64,000 nt of DNA from Nitrospirota bacterium (GTDB lineage: Bacteria > JACPQY01): the NCBI GenBank assembly GCA_016180645.1, contig JACPAV010000019.1:118481-182480 (forward strand). Direction: 5' to 3'. The notes beneath the pieces were generated by a model, which worked only from the letters and a program-made list of their open reading frames with translations, was not told where the DNA came from and did not search any database. The translations under genes and the position numbers were made by a program. Positions 44,274 to 55,723 of this stretch are shown piece by piece (position 1 is the stretch's first letter; every line of letters begins with the position of its first letter).

Positions 44274-47200
44274 TTATCGATCCAGCGACACGCGCAGGAG
44301 CGACAGGAGCTGGTCCGGGTCCACCGGCTTGGCGATGTAGTCGGACGCCCCCGCCTCGATACATTTCTCACGGTCTCCTTTCATGGCCTTCGCGGTCAGC
44401 GCGAGGATCGGCAGGCTCTTGAATTGCCTGTCCTTCCGGATCTCGCGCATCGTTTCGTACCCGTCCATTTCGGGCATCATGATGTCCATCAGCACCACGT
44501 CCACATCCGGGGTGTCCTTCAACAGCCGGATGCCCTCGCGGCCGTCCCCGGCGTGGAGCACGTTCATCTTCTGCGTCTCAAGGATGCTCGTGACGGCGTA
44601 GATGTTCCGGATGTCGTCGTCCACCACGAGCACCTTCTTTCCCTGGAGAACCCGGTCCACCTGCTGCACCTGGCGGATCATCTGGCGCTTGGACAGCGGA
44701 AGATCCGCCATGCGCTGGTGCAGGTAGAGTGCGGTTTCGGCCAGGAGCCGTTCGGGCGACTCCGCATCCTTCACGATGATGGATTGCGCGAAGCGGCGCA
44801 GTTTCCGCTCTTCCTTCGGGCTCAGGTCCTTCCCGGTGTAGACGATCACGGGAATGTGCCGGAGGCCGGCCTCCTTTTCCGCTTTCTCAAGGAATTCGAT
44901 GCCGCTCAGGCCGGGAAGCCGCAGATCCAGAATGGCGCAGTCGATGGCCCCCGATGAGAGCGCGGGGAGCGCCTCTTCGGCCGAGGCGACGGCCACGACG
45001 TCCACGTTCGGATCGCTCAGGAGCTCCGTCAGACTCTGCCGCTCCGTCGCATTGTCCTCGATGACCAGGACGCGTTTTTTGCGCTTCTCAACCGAGCCCC
45101 GGATTTGATCGAAGACCGCTGCCAGGGCCGATCGGTTGGGCACTTTCTCCATGCATCCGGCGGCCCCCAGCCGGTAACCCCGGTCCCGATCCTCGGTGGC
45201 GGTGATGATGTACACCGGGATGTGGCGCGTTTCCGCATCGTGCTTGAGCCGGTCCAGAATGGACCACCCGTCCATGTCCGGCAACCGGATGTCCAAGGTC
45301 ACGGCGTCCGGCTTGAAGCGCCTCGCCAGGGCCATCCCTTCCTCCCCTCGCTCCGCCACCACGCCCTTGAAGCCTTTTTCATGGGCCAGGTCCCAAAGGA
45401 TGTGACCGAAGCTGGGGTCGTCGTCCACGATCAGCACCAGGCGATCGCCAGGCTCCACCAACTCCCGGTCATCGACCAGCTCCCGCCTCGCAAACGAAGC
45501 GATTTGGATTTCCGAAACGTCCGCGCCTCGCTCCTGCACGGACGCGGCCGCTTCCGCCGCGCGGATTTCGGCTGCCACGCCAATCGTTTTAGGGAAGCGG
45601 GCCGGGAGGTAGAGCGTGAACACGCTCCCCGCTCCCGGTGTGCTGACCACCCCGATTTCGCCGCACAGGAGCCGGCTGAGTTCGCGGCTGATCGAGAGGC
45701 CCAGACCCGTTCCGCCGTATTTCCGGCTCGTGCCCCCCTCGGCCTGTTGGAACGCTTCGAAGATGATTTTCTGCTTGTCCAGCGGGATACCGATGCCCGT
45801 GTCGATCACCGAGAACGCCAGCACGCTTTCCGCGCCCGTGAGGAAGGACTGGTCACCCGTCCATCCCTCGCGCGCCGCATCGATGCGCAGGAGAACCTTG
45901 CCGCGCGCCGTGAATTTGAACGCGTTGGACAGGAGGTTCTTCAGAACCTGCTGGAGCCGCTTCGCGTCCGTCTGGACGAACTTCGGAAGCGATTCGCCCA
46001 GCTCGATGGAAAACTCCAGGGATTTCTGGACGGCGACCTGCCGGAAACCGCGTTCGACGTAGTCCTTGAGATCGTCGAAGTAGACGTCCGCCACGTCCAC
46101 CGTCATCTTGCCTGCCTCGATCTTGGAGAGGTCCAATATGTCGTTGATGAGGTTCAGGAGGTCCGTGCCCGAACCGTGGATGGTGCGGGAGAACTCCACC
46201 TGTTTGTCCGTGAGGTTCCGGTCCGAATTCTCCGAAAGCATCTTGGCGAGAATGAGGAGGCTGTTGAGGGGTGTCCGGAGTTCATGGGACATGTTGGCCA
46301 GGAATTCCGATTTGTACTTGGAAGTGAGGGAAAGTTGTTCCGCCTTTTCTTCGAGGGCTTTTCGGGCCAGCTCCACCTCGCGGTTTTTCCGTTCCACTTC
46401 CGTCTTCTGTTCCGCGAGTTGATGGGCCTTTTCGGCCAGTTCTTCGTTGGTCTTCTTGAGTTCGAGCTGTTGTCCCTGAAGCTCCTGCGCCAACGCCTGG
46501 GATTTCTGGAGCAGCTCCTCCGTGCGCATGGTGGCCGCGATGGTGTTGATCATGATCCCGATGCTTTCCGCGAGCTGATCGATGAAGGTGAGGTGGATTT
46601 CGCTGAAGGGGTCGAACGAGGCCAGTTCAATGACCGCCCGGGTTTCGCCCTCGAACAGGATGGGGAGAACCACGACGCTGCGGGGTTGCGCCTTGCCCAA
46701 GGCGGAGGCGATCTGCACGAACCCCGCCGGCACGTTGGCCAGCAGAATGCGCTTTTTCTCCAGGGCGCACTGTCCGATGAGTCCCTCGCCCAGTTGGAAA
46801 CGTTCCAGCGAGCCGGACTCCGGACGGTGCGCGTAGCTGGCCAGGGGACTGAGGTATGAACCGTTGTCCGTTCGCGCGTGGATGTAGAACACCCCCTGCT
46901 GCGCGTTCAGGAGCGCGGCCAACTCCGACATGATGAGCCGGGAGACCGTGACGAGGTCGCGTTGGCCCTGGATCATGGCGGCGAACCGCGCGAGGTTGGT
47001 CTTGAGCCAATCCTGCTGCGTGTTCTTCTCCGTCGTCTCCTTGAGGTTCCGGATCATTTCGTTGATGTTGTTCTTCAGCGCCTCCACCTCGCCGCGGGTT
47101 TCGACGGCGATCGAGCGGGTCAGATCGCCCTTCGTCACGGCGGTGGCCACGTCGCCGATGGCGCGCACCTGAGTGGTCAGGTTGGCGGCCAGTTGGTTCA

Positions 47201-49517
47201 CGTTTTCCGTGAGATCTTTCCAGATGCCCGCGGCGCCGGGAACGCGGGCCTGACCGCCGAGCCGGCCCTCCACGCCCACTTCGCGCGCCACGGTGGTCAC
47301 CTGGTCGGCGAAGATCGCGAGCGTGTCGATCATTTCGTTGATCGTGTCGGCCAGCGAGGCGATTTCTCCTTTGACTTCGAAGGCCACCTTCTTCTTGAGG
47401 TCGCCCGTGGCCACGGCGGTCACGACTTTCGCGATGCCGCGCACCTGGTCCGTGAGGTTCGCCGCCATCTGGTTCACGTTGTCCGTGAGGTCTTTCCACG
47501 TGCCGGACACACCCTTCACATCGGCCTGACCGCCGAGTTTTCCTTCCGTACCGACATCGCGGGCCACGCGTGTGACTTCCGAAGCGAAGGCGCTGAGCTG
47601 GTCCACCATCGTATTGATCGTGTTCTTGAGGGTGAGGATTTCGCCTTTGACGTCGACCGTGATTTTACGGGAGAGATCGCCTTTGGCCACGGCGGTGGTC
47701 ACTTCGGCGATGTTTCGCACCTGGCCGGTGAGGTTGGCCGCCATACGGTTCACGTTGTCCGTGAGGTCTTTCCACGTGCCGGACACGCCTTTCACGTCGG
47801 CCTGGCCACCCAGCTTTCCTTCCGTGCCCACCTCGCGGGCCACGCGGGTCACTTCCGAAGCGAACGCGCCGAGCTGGTCCACCATGGTATTGATGGTGCT
47901 CTTGAGGGCGAGAATTTCCCCCTTCACGTCCACCGTGATCTTGCGGGAGAGGTCGCCTTTGGCCACGGCCACGGTGACTTCGGCGATGTTTCGAACTTGG
48001 CCCGTGAGGTTCGCGGCCATGCGGTTCACGTTGTCCGTGAGATCTTTCCAGGTGCCGGACACGCCCTTCACCCGCGCCTGTCCGCCGAGCTTCCCTTCCG
48101 TGCCCACCTCACGGGCGACACGGGTCACTTCCGAGGCGAACCCGCTGAGCTGGTCCACCATGACGTTGATCGTGTTCTTGAGGGCAAGAATTTCGCCCTT
48201 TACGTCCACCGTGATCTTCCGGGAGAGGTCGCCTTTCGCCACGGCGGTCGTCACTTCGGCGATGTTTCGAACTTGTCCCGTGAGGTTTGCCGCCATGCGG
48301 TTCACGTTGTCCGTGAGGTCCTTCCACGTGCCGGACACGCCCTTCACACGCGCCTGCCCGCCGAGTTTCCCTTCCGTGCCCACTTCGCGGGCTACACGCG
48401 TAACTTCGGAAGCGAACGCGCCGAGCTGGTCCACCATGACGTTGATCGTGTTCTTGAGGGCGAGAATTTCTCCCTTCACGTCCACCGTGATCTTGCGGGA
48501 GAGGTCGCCCTTCGCCACGGCGGTCGTCACCTCGGCGATGTTTCGGACTTGTCCCGTGAGGTTCGCCGCCATGCGGTTCACGTTGTCGGTCAAGTCCTTC
48601 CACGTGCCGGATACGCCTTTCACGTCCGCTTGTCCGCCGAGTTTTCCTTCGGTGCCCACCTCGCGGGCCACACGCGTGACTTCCGAAGCGAACGCGCCGA
48701 GCTGGTCCACCATCGTGTTGATGGTGTTCTTGAGGGCGAGAATTTCCCCCTTCACGTCCACCGTGATCTTGCGGGAGAGGTCGCCCTTGGCCACGGCGGT
48801 CGTCACTTCGGCGATGTTTCGAACTTGTCCCGTCAGGTTCGCCGCCATGCGGTTCACGTTGTCCGTGAGGTCCTTCCACGTGCCGGACACGCCTCTCACG
48901 TCGGCCTGTCCGCCCAGTTTTCCTTCCGTGCCCACTTCGCGGGCCACGCGGGACACTTCCGATGCGAACGCGCTGAGCTGCTGCACCATCGTATTGATCG
49001 TGGTGGCGGCGCGAAGGTATTCGCCTTTCAGCGGACGATCCTCGATTTTGACTTTCATGGTTTGCGAGAGGTCGCCCTGCGCCACGGCGCCGATGACGCG
49101 GATGACTTCGGCCGTGGGCTGAATGAGGTCGCCGATGATGGCGTTCAGCGAGTCGACGCTGTCCTGCCAGGATCCTTTGGCTTCCGGAAGAGCCGCGCGC
49201 TGGGTCAGTTTTCCTTCGCGGCCTACGACCCTACGGATTCGTTCGAACTCGCGGGCCATCCCGGCGTTCAATCCGATCACGCCGTTCAGCAGGGAGGCCA
49301 GCTCCCCACCGGTGCCGTTCCCGTGCACCCTCATCCGCGCTTTGAAGTTTCCTTTGCTCAATTCGCGCACGACGCGGAGCACTTCCTTAATCAAGACTTC
49401 GGGCTTATCCGTTTCCGCGCGACCGGGTGAGGGGGGCTTGACCGACCAGGCGACGTGATGAGGGACCTCCCCGGTCACCAATCGGTCCTCAGGAACCCCT
49501 TCTTCTCTGTCTTTCAT
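44274..49517 (-). CDS. Soluble poly-HAMP hybrid histidine kinase with GAF and three REC domains
   Basis: 1747 aa, no TM segment. Residues about 45-820 are HAMP-type modules: two diverged N-terminal ones, then seven 92-residue units each with [16 protein letters not shown] and [11 protein letters not shown], the first five nearly identical. A GAF domain (about 839-995) and coiled coil precede HisKA with H1078 in [11 protein letters not shown], HATPase (about 1190-1310: [24 protein letters not shown]), then REC1 (about 1358-1470), REC2 (1482-1600) and REC3 (1628-1745), all with their Asp. Architecture recalls fungal group III (Nik1) osmosensing kinases. GGGGAGG is 4 nt before the ATG at 49517. 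It probably heads the cluster's phosphorelay. Confidence 0.94.
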   Translation of the reverse strand: MKDREEGVPEDRLVTGEVPHHVAWSVKPPSPGRAETDKPEVLIKEVLRVVRELSKGNFKARMRVHGNGTGGELASLLNGVIGLNAGMAREFERIRRVVGREGKLTQRAALPEAKGSWQDSVDSLNAIIGDLIQPTAEVIRVIGAVAQGDLSQTMKVKIEDRPLKGEYLRAATTINTMVQQLSAFASEVSRVAREVGTEGKLGGQADVRGVSGTWKDLTDNVNRMAANLTGQVRNIAEVTTAVAKGDLSRKITVDVKGEILALKNTINTMVDQLGAFASEVTRVAREVGTEGKLGGQADVKGVSGTWKDLTDNVNRMAANLTGQVRNIAEVTTAVAKGDLSRKITVDVKGEILALKNTINVMVDQLGAFASEVTRVAREVGTEGKLGGQARVKGVSGTWKDLTDNVNRMAANLTGQVRNIAEVTTAVAKGDLSRKITVDVKGEILALKNTINVMVDQLSGFASEVTRVAREVGTEGKLGGQARVKGVSGTWKDLTDNVNRMAANLTGQVRNIAEVTVAVAKGDLSRKITVDVKGEILALKSTINTMVDQLGAFASEVTRVAREVGTEGKLGGQADVKGVSGTWKDLTDNVNRMAANLTGQVRNIAEVTTAVAKGDLSRKITVDVKGEILTLKNTINTMVDQLSAFASEVTRVARDVGTEGKLGGQADVKGVSGTWKDLTDNVNQMAANLTDQVRGIAKVVTAVATGDLKKKVAFEVKGEIASLADTINEMIDTLAIFADQVTTVAREVGVEGRLGGQARVPGAAGIWKDLTENVNQLAANLTTQVRAIGDVATAVTKGDLTRSIAVETRGEVEALKNNINEMIRNLKETTEKNTQQDWLKTNLARFAAMIQGQRDLVTVSRLIMSELAALLNAQQGVFYIHARTDNGSYLSPLASYAHRPESGSLERFQLGEGLIGQCALEKKRILLANVPAGFVQIASALGKAQPRSVVVLPILFEGETRAVIELASFDPFSEIHLTFIDQLAESIGIMINTIAATMRTEELLQKSQALAQELQGQQLELKKTNEELAEKAHQLAEQKTEVERKNREVELARKALEEKAEQLSLTSKYKSEFLANMSHELRTPLNSLLILAKMLSENSDRNLTDKQVEFSRTIHGSGTDLLNLINDILDLSKIEAGKMTVDVADVYFDDLKDYVERGFRQVAVQKSLEFSIELGESLPKFVQTDAKRLQQVLKNLLSNAFKFTARGKVLLRIDAAREGWTGDQSFLTGAESVLAFSVIDTGIGIPLDKQKIIFEAFQQAEGGTSRKYGGTGLGLSISRELSRLLCGEIGVVSTPGAGSVFTLYLPARFPKTIGVAAEIRAAEAAASVQERGADVSEIQIASFARRELVDDRELVEPGDRLVLIVDDDPSFGHILWDLAHEKGFKGVVAERGEEGMALARRFKPDAVTLDIRLPDMDGWSILDRLKHDAETRHIPVYIITATEDRDRGYRLGAAGCMEKVPNRSALAAVFDQIRGSVEKRKKRVLVIEDNATERQSLTELLSDPNVDVVAVASAEEALPALSSGAIDCAILDLRLPGLSGIEFLEKAEKEAGLRHIPVIVYTGKDLSPKEERKLRRFAQSIIVKDAESPERLLAETALYLHQRMADLPLSKRQMIRQVQQVDRVLQGKKVLVVDDDIRNIYAVTSILETQKMNVLHAGDGREGIRLLKDTPDVDVVLMDIMMPEMDGYETMREIRKDRQFKSLPILALTAKAMKGDREKCIEAGASDYIAKPVDPDQLLSLLRVSLDR
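47100..49030 (-). repeat. Tandem 276-bp coding repeat (HAMP modules)
   Basis: Seven in-frame units of 276 bp (92 codons); the same landmark (ccgtgag..tctttcca) recurs at 47209, 47485, 47761, 48037, 48313, 48589 and 48865, exactly 276 bp apart. Units at 47761-48865 are highly similar at the DNA level including silent sites; 47209 and 47485 are more diverged. Recombination between units should be able to change copy number. Confidence 0.93.
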
Positions 49518-49551
49518 GATACCTCCCCTTTGTACGCTGACTACCGGGACC

Positions 49552-50163
49552 TTAAGGCGGAGCCGGCAATGACACGCCGGCCGATCGTGTTCCAACCTCC
49601 ACGTGCGTGTATTGAAGAATTATGGACACCAAATGATCGGCATCCACGGGTTTCTTGACGAACGTGGTGGCCCCGGCCGCCATGACCTTGTCCTGAAGAC
49701 CTTTGCCTTCGTATCCCGTGATGGCGATGACCACGGTATCCTTGAGTTCGGACCTGGAGCGGATTTGTTCACAGACTTCGATCCCGTCCATCCCCGGCAT
49801 CAGGATGTCCAGAATGACGACATCCGGCCTCAGTTGCGCAATCTTGTAAACTCCCTCGAACCCGCTCGATGCGGTTTCCACAAGCAGCTTACGCGCGGTC
49901 AATCGGCGTCTCAGGTTCTTCGTCATTTCTTCGTCGTCATCGACCACCAACACCGTCGGTCGATGAAGATCCAACCCTTCGGGTGCTTCCATCTTGTGGG
50001 CGTCGAGAAACGATCGAAGGTCGGCCGGCCGGACCCGCCGGTGCCCACCGACGGTGCGAAAGGCGATCAGATGGCCGCCATCGATCCAGTCGGCCACCGT
50101 CGAGGGATACACATGAAAGAGATCCGCGATTTCCGACGTGCTGTAGAACTTTTTCTCCTTCAT
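49552..50163 (-). CDS. HTH (MerR/excisionase-like)-REC regulator
   Basis: 203 aa. The N-terminal DNA-binding domain (about residues 5-55: [38 protein letters not shown]) is a MerR/HTH_17 type winged helix; the REC domain (about 70-185) has [14 protein letters not shown], acceptor in [13 protein letters not shown] and Lys in FVKKPVD. This order, HTH before REC, is the reverse of most response regulators. Start ATG 50163; a GTG at 50190 is in frame. It is the first gene of the run that continues with the poly-HAMP kinase 34 nt later, so it may control this operon. Confidence 0.88.
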   Translation of the reverse strand: MKEKKFYSTSEIADLFHVYPSTVADWIDGGHLIAFRTVGGHRRVRPADLRSFLDAHKMEAPEGLDLHRPTVLVVDDDEEMTKNLRRRLTARKLLVETASSGFEGVYKIAQLRPDVVILDILMPGMDGIEVCEQIRSRSELKDTVVIAITGYEGKGLQDKVMAAGATTFVKKPVDADHLVSIILQYTHVEVGTRSAGVSLPAPP

Positions 50164-50194
50164 GATCCGGGGTCTTCTTTCCTCCTCCACATAA

Positions 50195-50200
50195 ATTATA
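50195..50200 (-). promoter_or_regulatory. -10-like element for the signalling operon
   Basis: TATAAT on the minus strand in a short AT-rich stretch, placing a start near 50188 and a leader of about 25 nt before the ATG at 50163. A perfect TTGACA exists on the same strand but 27 nt upstream, too far for an ordinary sigma70 spacer, so the -35 is unclear. Confidence 0.4.
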
Positions 50201-50229
50201 TCCCCCTTTTACAGGAATCACCGCTTTTG

Positions 50230-53200
50230 TCAAGCTTCCGAGGATTGATCGCCCCGGGGCCGGTGCTTGCCGACGCCCCGCTCGGTGGCATCCGGCCATT
50301 CGCGGGACGGCTTTGCCTTCCTGGCGCCGCCCCGCTCGGTGGCATCCGGCCATTCGCGGGACGGCTTTGCCTTCCTGGCGCCGCCCCGCTCGGTGGCATC
50401 CGGCCATTCGCGGGACGGCTTTGCCCTCCTGGCGCCGCCCCCCTTGAGCCTCCACTTCTTGACCCATCCGGACAGAAGCGAGCGGTTCACGCCCAAGTCC
50501 ACTGCCGCCAGGGAGATGTTCCCTCCCGTCCGCAGGAGAGCGTCTCGGATCGACCGCACCTGCACCTCCTCCAGAACGTCCTTCAATTTATAGGCGCCCG
50601 ATCCCTTCTTCACGGGGCTTCCTCCCACGAGATCCAGCTTGTGACGGAAATCCTGAACCTCCAACCGGGCGGTGGCGCACACGACATAGGCATTCCGCAA
50701 TGTATTCTCCAGTTCGCGCACGTTTCCCGGCCAGCGGTAAGCCGAGAGAAGCGCAAGCGCATCGCCCGCGATCGATTTCGGCGCCCCACCCTCCTCCCGG
50801 GCGATTTCCTTTAGAAAGGCATCGACCAGAAGCGGGATGTCCCCTCCGCGTTCCCGGAGCGGCGGGACCGGCACATGGAAAACACACAATCGGTAGTACA
50901 AATCCTCCCGGAACTGCCCGCGCTCGATCAATTCCCGGAGGTCCTTGTTCGTGGCGGCGACGATTCGGACATCCAGTTGGATTTCGCCCGTCCCTCCCAC
51001 GGGCCGGACGGCCCGTTCCTCCAGCGCCCGGAGCAGCTTCACTTGAAGGCCCAGGGGCATCTCCCCGATTTCATCCAGAAAGAGCGTGCCCCCGTGTGCC
51101 ACCTCGAATAGGCCGGGCTTGTTGCGATCGGCTCCCGTGAACGCTCCTTTGACGTGACCGAACAATTCAGACTCGAAAAGATCATACGGCACAGCCGCGC
51201 AGTTCAGCGGCACAAACGGCTTGTCCTTGCGCGCGGAGTTGAAGTGGATCGCCCGCGCGAGCAGCTCCTTGCCCGTGCCGCTCTCGCCCTCGATGAGAAC
51301 CGGCACACGGCTGTCGACCGCCCGGTCGAGGAGACTCAAGACACGGCGGATGGCCGGACTCGTTCCGACGATTCGATCGTACCGGTACTTCGGCTGCTCA
51401 TCCTGAATGAGCACACTCAGGCGCTCGCGGGCGCCGTCCAACTCCTTTTCCTGCTGGGTGACTTTTTCCCGCAATTTCCCGTTGGCCTCCTCGAGATCCG
51501 CGGCCAACTCCTCGATCCGGCCCTTCGACTCGTTCAATTCGCGAACGGTTTTCCTCAGCTCACGCTGGTCTCGAATGTTCTGCGCGATGAGTTGGGCCTT
51601 GTAGATCGCAAGCGCAGTCAGCTCGCTGAGGCCGGAAAGGAGGGGACCATCCTCCTCCATGAAATGGCCCTGATCGAGCTGGGTATCGAGGTACAACGCC
51701 CCGATGGGCTTCCCCTTCATCAGGAAAAGCGGGATGCCCAGGACCGACCGGATGCCCAGTTGCGTGACGCTGGCGGACCGGTTGAAGCGGGGGTCCGCCG
51801 TTGCGTCGATCACAAAGAGGGGTTGACCCTGGGCGAGAGTTTCTTGAGCCACCGACAAGCTGAAACTTTCCTCCGGATCCCGGATTTCCCGGCGTTCCCG
51901 CGATCGAGCCACACGTACTTTGAGCTGTCCCTCCTCCAGAAGAAGGAGGAAGCCACGCTCCGCCTTGTTGAAGGCAACAAGAGAATCGACAATCTCCACC
52001 AGCGTTTCCTGGAAGTCGATGGGGGAGTTGATCTTCCGCAGGAGATCGAGGAGCGAGAGCGTTTCGGCATCCGTGCGACGGCGCCGCGGTGGGCCAAGGG
52101 TCGGAGCCGGACCGGCTGAAATGCCCTTTCGGGGTGCATCCACTCCGGAGGCGGCGAGGGTGGGCTCATCCTGATTGGAAGCAGCCGCCATCCTCCCATC
52201 CCCCCCTTTCTGAAATGGGGGCAGCGCCGGGATTTGTCCCTCCTTGCGGTGGGTGAGGACCTGCGACCGGAGCGAGTGAAACCGGACCTCCAATTCCCGA
52301 CTCCCCTGGCGCATCACGGCCTCCTCGTATTCGCCGAGCGCCGTTTCCACCCCTCCGACTTCACCGACCCTCAGACGGATCTCCAAATTCACCAGTTTGG
52401 CTTCAAGCACGTTGGGCTCCATCCCCAATCCTTCGAAGAGCGCCTGCGAGCCCTCGCTCTCATCCTTCGCTTCCTGGAGACGCCCCCGCGTGAGGAAACA
52501 CACCGCCCTCTCGAGGCGCACCCGGGCCTGGAGATGCGTCATCCCGTGGAGGGACGACAGCTTCAAGGCTTCCGAAAAGCTTTCCTCCGCGCCCTCCAGA
52601 TTGCCCGACGACATGCGGAGAAGGCCGAGATTGAACAGGGCCCTCGCGCGATCCGCTTCAGCGCCGATCTGGCGGAAGACCACCAATGCTTTTTCGTAGT
52701 GGGTTTCGGAGGCCGGGGCGTTCCCGCTTTTCTGGTAGGACACGCCCAGATTGAGGTTCGCGAGGGCCGTGCCACGCAGGTCTCCGATCTCCTGACTGAG
52801 CGTGGCGCACGAATGGAGCGATTCGATGGCCTCCGGCGTGGCGTCTTTCGCCAGGTAGGCCGCACCGAGCGCATTCAGGGAGAGAGCGTATCGCGCCATG
52901 CGTCCTGAACGCCGCCCTTCCGCGCAGTTTTGCTTGAACAGCTCGATCGCCCGGTCCGTTTCCTTCTGATAGAAGTGAACTTTTGCCAGGACGTGTCGGA
53001 ACGCCATCAATTCGTCAGGGTCGCAGAGCCGTTTCCCCTCCAAATAGGCGCGGCTGATCGCCGCCGCCTCACCGTAGCGGGCCTGCTCCAGGACAACATC
53101 GGCGTAGAGCGAATCGAGCCGCGGGAGCATCCTTTCGCCTTCGGGCGAGCGCTCCTTGAATTCGCGGATGGTTCGAGCCGCCTCCTCCAGCTTCCCGCCG

Positions 53201-55602
53201 AATCGGAGCGCGCGGGAGAGATGGACCACCAGTTCCGCCTGCTCATCCGGTCCCGATGCGCCGGTGAGGAGCACCCGATACGCTTCGATGGCGCCGGTGA
53301 AATCGGCCGTCGCGAGGAGGGATTGAGCGAGCAGGAGATCGTAGGCGCGGGCGGCAGGGGAGGCCAACTCCAACGCGCGATCCCGATGGGTCGTGAGAAA
53401 ATCCGCCACGGGCGCCGGTTGATTCAGCCGCAGCATCATCTGGAGTTCCGATCTCGCCAGAGCAAAGGCCCGCGCGGCCTCCCCTCCAAGGAAGAACTGC
53501 TCCGCTTGGAGCAGGGCCGATCCGGTTTCGCGCCGCGAAGCGGAAAGAGAATCCCAGGCCTCGCCGAGGGCGCGGTGCATCTGTGTTCGTCGTTCAGAAT
53601 CGAGGGCCTTGAGCACCGTGTCCCGCCGAAGACGGCTGGCAAACTGGAAACCACCCGCACCCTCGGCCAGCCAGCCCCGATCCACCAGCCGGCGCAGCGC
53701 CCGAGCCGCTTCGGATGCCGGCGCAACATCGAGGGCCGCCAGGTCCGAAGCATCCAATTCTAGAGGAAACAGGCAGGTCCACTCGAGCAGGGTACGCTCG
53801 TCCGTCTCCAAGCCTCGAAGGTCTTCGGCGTACCAGGAGGAGAGGTCCGGCCTCTCGTCGAGCCTTCTCCAATCCAACATCTCCATCTGCGCGGCAATGT
53901 CTTCTCCGGGGCGGAGGAGGCGATCCACCAGGAAGCGAACGACCTCGACGACGAGACCGGGCATGCCCTCCGTTTGGGCCATGAGTTTCTGGAGAAAGCC
54001 ATGAGGCACCTCTTCGATTCCCAGTAGGCTTCCCACAGCGCGGGAGACTTCTTCCTTGGACCAGCTCCGCAGCTCCAACGTCCGATCGGGCGTCATCGAC
54101 GAGGGTGGAAGGTCGGACGCGCCGAGCAGGATGAGCACCTTCATGTCGGCGTGATGGGATTCACCCCCGGGCTCCTCGGCGCGAACGGCGGCCGCGGCCG
54201 AGGCGAGCAACTCGGCCAGTTCGGGCTTCCGGTCGACATCGTCCGCCACCACGACCACGGGACGGTCGCGCACGAGGAGACGGAAGGCTTCTCCGCACAT
54301 GGCCATGGCCCGCGCCTTCTGCAAATCCGGGCTGGTGTCAAGCACCGTCGGATCGGGGACCTCGGCGAATCGGGCCGGGAGGAATGCCTTGAGGAAGGGG
54401 GCATACAGATCGATTTCGGGATCTTTCGCCCCCGCCAGGAGGGGTTCGAACAACTCCGTCCCGCCCTCTTCCATTCGCATGAGACCGATGACGGAGAGAT
54501 CCTTCATCTCGGCCCATCGCCGAAACTCGTCGAGAACGGCGGATTTTCCGCTCTGCGATTTTCCACGGACCAGGGCCACCGAAAGGGCGTTCGTCGACTG
54601 TTCGGCCTGCTGTGCCCATTGCGTCAACTCCTGGATTTCGCGGGTTCGACCGGCGGAGACGGCCGTGGACTTATCGGGGATGCGGAGCCGTCCGGGTTCG
54701 AGAGGATCGTGCCGACCGAGCCTCGCGTTGAGCCGGCGGATGACTTCGTTGGCCGACCAGAAACGTCGCCGGGGATTGGGATCCAGGAGCGTAATCAGGA
54801 TGTCGCGAAAGGCTTCCGGAACGTCGGGCAGGAAATCGCCCGGCCGGGGGGAGGTCCGGGCGCGCGTTTCTCGGATGAGTTCATCCAGGGAAGTTTCATC
54901 GGCTTTCGTTGTGGGAGCGTCCGGGCGGCCCGGCCTCGCCTCCTCCACTCCCTCTCGGGTGAGCTTCGGCTTTCCGGGCCTCCGATGCGGCAGGCTGAAC
55001 GCATCGAAGAAAACCATCGCAAGCGAGTAAAGGTCGGCGCGTCCATCCACATGCTCCTGCCCGGCCACTTCCGGCGCCATGTACGGAAACGTGCCTGCGA
55101 TGCGCCCCCGCAGATCGAACTTGCCTATTTCATCGGCCACTCCGAAATCCAGGATTTTGGCCGCCGGCTCGTCCTTGCCCGATTCGTTCGCCGCGGACAT
55201 GCGCACGTTGGAGGGCTTGATGTCCAGATGGATGAGACCGCGGCTGTGCAGATATTCGAGTCCCGCGAGGAGCTGGACAAAGACCCGCAGCCGGTCGTCC
55301 CACATCGCGCGTTTCAGAAATTCGGACAAGCCCTCCCCTTCCACATACTCCTGTGTCAAGTACCTCGTTCCTGTGGCGGGATCGGTGACCAAATCGAAAA
55401 CTTTGACGAACGCCGGGTGATCGAGGTGCGAGAGGAATTCCATCTCGCGTTTTGAACTCGGATCGAGAAGCTCCGTGGTCTGTTCGAGAAACTGTTTGAC
55501 GGCCACCGTGCGCTTTTGAACGCGGTCATGGGCAAGAACGACGCGACCGAAACTGCCCTCACCCAGCTCTTTCAGCACCTCGAACCGATCGATCCAAATC
55601 AT
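50230..55602 (-). CDS. Ser/Thr kinase-ATPase-TPR-GAF-sigma54 activator fusion
   Basis: 1790 aa. In order: eukaryotic-like protein kinase (about 1-270: [36 protein letters not shown]), a predicted NTPase of STAND/AAA type (about 310-560, degenerate P-loop [16 protein letters not shown]), a TPR-like helical region (about 640-1130), GAF (about 1190-1340), coiled coil, sigma54-interaction AAA+ domain (about 1385-1620: [38 protein letters not shown]) and a Fis-type HTH ([25 protein letters not shown]). The HLD replaces HRD in the kinase catalytic loop. The tail carries three 18-residue repeats. It should bind enhancers and activate sigma54 promoters under control of its kinase/GAF parts. ATG 55602 is used since it starts the kinase domain. 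Confidence 0.92.
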   Translation of the reverse strand: MIWIDRFEVLKELGEGSFGRVVLAHDRVQKRTVAVKQFLEQTTELLDPSSKREMEFLSHLDHPAFVKVFDLVTDPATGTRYLTQEYVEGEGLSEFLKRAMWDDRLRVFVQLLAGLEYLHSRGLIHLDIKPSNVRMSAANESGKDEPAAKILDFGVADEIGKFDLRGRIAGTFPYMAPEVAGQEHVDGRADLYSLAMVFFDAFSLPHRRPGKPKLTREGVEEARPGRPDAPTTKADETSLDELIRETRARTSPRPGDFLPDVPEAFRDILITLLDPNPRRRFWSANEVIRRLNARLGRHDPLEPGRLRIPDKSTAVSAGRTREIQELTQWAQQAEQSTNALSVALVRGKSQSGKSAVLDEFRRWAEMKDLSVIGLMRMEEGGTELFEPLLAGAKDPEIDLYAPFLKAFLPARFAEVPDPTVLDTSPDLQKARAMAMCGEAFRLLVRDRPVVVVADDVDRKPELAELLASAAAAVRAEEPGGESHHADMKVLILLGASDLPPSSMTPDRTLELRSWSKEEVSRAVGSLLGIEEVPHGFLQKLMAQTEGMPGLVVEVVRFLVDRLLRPGEDIAAQMEMLDWRRLDERPDLSSWYAEDLRGLETDERTLLEWTCLFPLELDASDLAALDVAPASEAARALRRLVDRGWLAEGAGGFQFASRLRRDTVLKALDSERRTQMHRALGEAWDSLSASRRETGSALLQAEQFFLGGEAARAFALARSELQMMLRLNQPAPVADFLTTHRDRALELASPAARAYDLLLAQSLLATADFTGAIEAYRVLLTGASGPDEQAELVVHLSRALRFGGKLEEAARTIREFKERSPEGERMLPRLDSLYADVVLEQARYGEAAAISRAYLEGKRLCDPDELMAFRHVLAKVHFYQKETDRAIELFKQNCAEGRRSGRMARYALSLNALGAAYLAKDATPEAIESLHSCATLSQEIGDLRGTALANLNLGVSYQKSGNAPASETHYEKALVVFRQIGAEADRARALFNLGLLRMSSGNLEGAEESFSEALKLSSLHGMTHLQARVRLERAVCFLTRGRLQEAKDESEGSQALFEGLGMEPNVLEAKLVNLEIRLRVGEVGGVETALGEYEEAVMRQGSRELEVRFHSLRSQVLTHRKEGQIPALPPFQKGGDGRMAAASNQDEPTLAASGVDAPRKGISAGPAPTLGPPRRRRTDAETLSLLDLLRKINSPIDFQETLVEIVDSLVAFNKAERGFLLLLEEGQLKVRVARSRERREIRDPEESFSLSVAQETLAQGQPLFVIDATADPRFNRSASVTQLGIRSVLGIPLFLMKGKPIGALYLDTQLDQGHFMEEDGPLLSGLSELTALAIYKAQLIAQNIRDQRELRKTVRELNESKGRIEELAADLEEANGKLREKVTQQEKELDGARERLSVLIQDEQPKYRYDRIVGTSPAIRRVLSLLDRAVDSRVPVLIEGESGTGKELLARAIHFNSARKDKPFVPLNCAAVPYDLFESELFGHVKGAFTGADRNKPGLFEVAHGGTLFLDEIGEMPLGLQVKLLRALEERAVRPVGGTGEIQLDVRIVAATNKDLRELIERGQFREDLYYRLCVFHVPVPPLRERGGDIPLLVDAFLKEIAREEGGAPKSIAGDALALLSAYRWPGNVRELENTLRNAYVVCATARLEVQDFRHKLDLVGGSPVKKGSGAYKLKDVLEEVQVRSIRDALLRTGGNISLAAVDLGVNRSLLSGWVKKWRLKGGGARRAKPSREWPDATERGGARKAKPSREWPDATERGGARKAKPSREWPDATERGVGKHRPRGDQSSEA
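50281..50442 (-). repeat. Three 54-bp tandem repeats in the C-terminal tail
   Basis: Three almost identical 54-bp units (starting 50281, 50335, 50389) encode [18 protein letters not shown] three times after the HTH domain. The basic first half of each unit could touch DNA. Repeat number is likely to vary. Confidence 0.9.
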
Positions 55603-55723
55603 CCCCACGGACGAAGTGTGGCATATGTGGACTTGTGTTGTCAATAACGACAGTAGTGTCGCTGCTACGAACAAATATGAGATTGCCATCGGCGAGTGGA
55701 TTTTGCCAGACGTGTATTAATAG
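55603..55723. promoter_or_regulatory. Divergent intergenic region between two sigma54-type genes
   Basis: 121 bp. On the minus strand TTGACA at 55639-55644 could serve the large kinase-activator gene with a weak CACACT at 18 nt; its start would be about 6 nt from the ATG. On the plus strand TTGCCA occurs twice and TATTAA precedes the 55724 ATG. No GG-N10-GC sigma54 site was found. Confidence 0.35.

Noticed and set aside
47100..49030. Possible CRISPR or non-coding satellite because of regular repeats
   Set aside because: Period is 276 bp without unique spacers, in frame, and each unit encodes a HAMP module.
46878..49430. 850-aa plus-strand open frame opposite the poly-HAMP kinase, and similar long antisense frames (18560-20230, 35029-37368, 42241-43746)
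   Set aside because: They are shadows of GC-rich, codon-biased genes on the other strand; the translations are His/Arg/Val-rich repeats without recognisable motifs, while the opposite strand has complete known domains.
50281..50442. 54-bp repeats as a CRISPR array or attachment site
   Set aside because: Head-to-tail units without spacers, in frame at the end of the sigma54 fusion gene.
55603..55723. sigma54 promoter autoregulating the divergent activator genes
   Set aside because: TGGCA occurs but no GC at the required 10-nt spacing on either strand.
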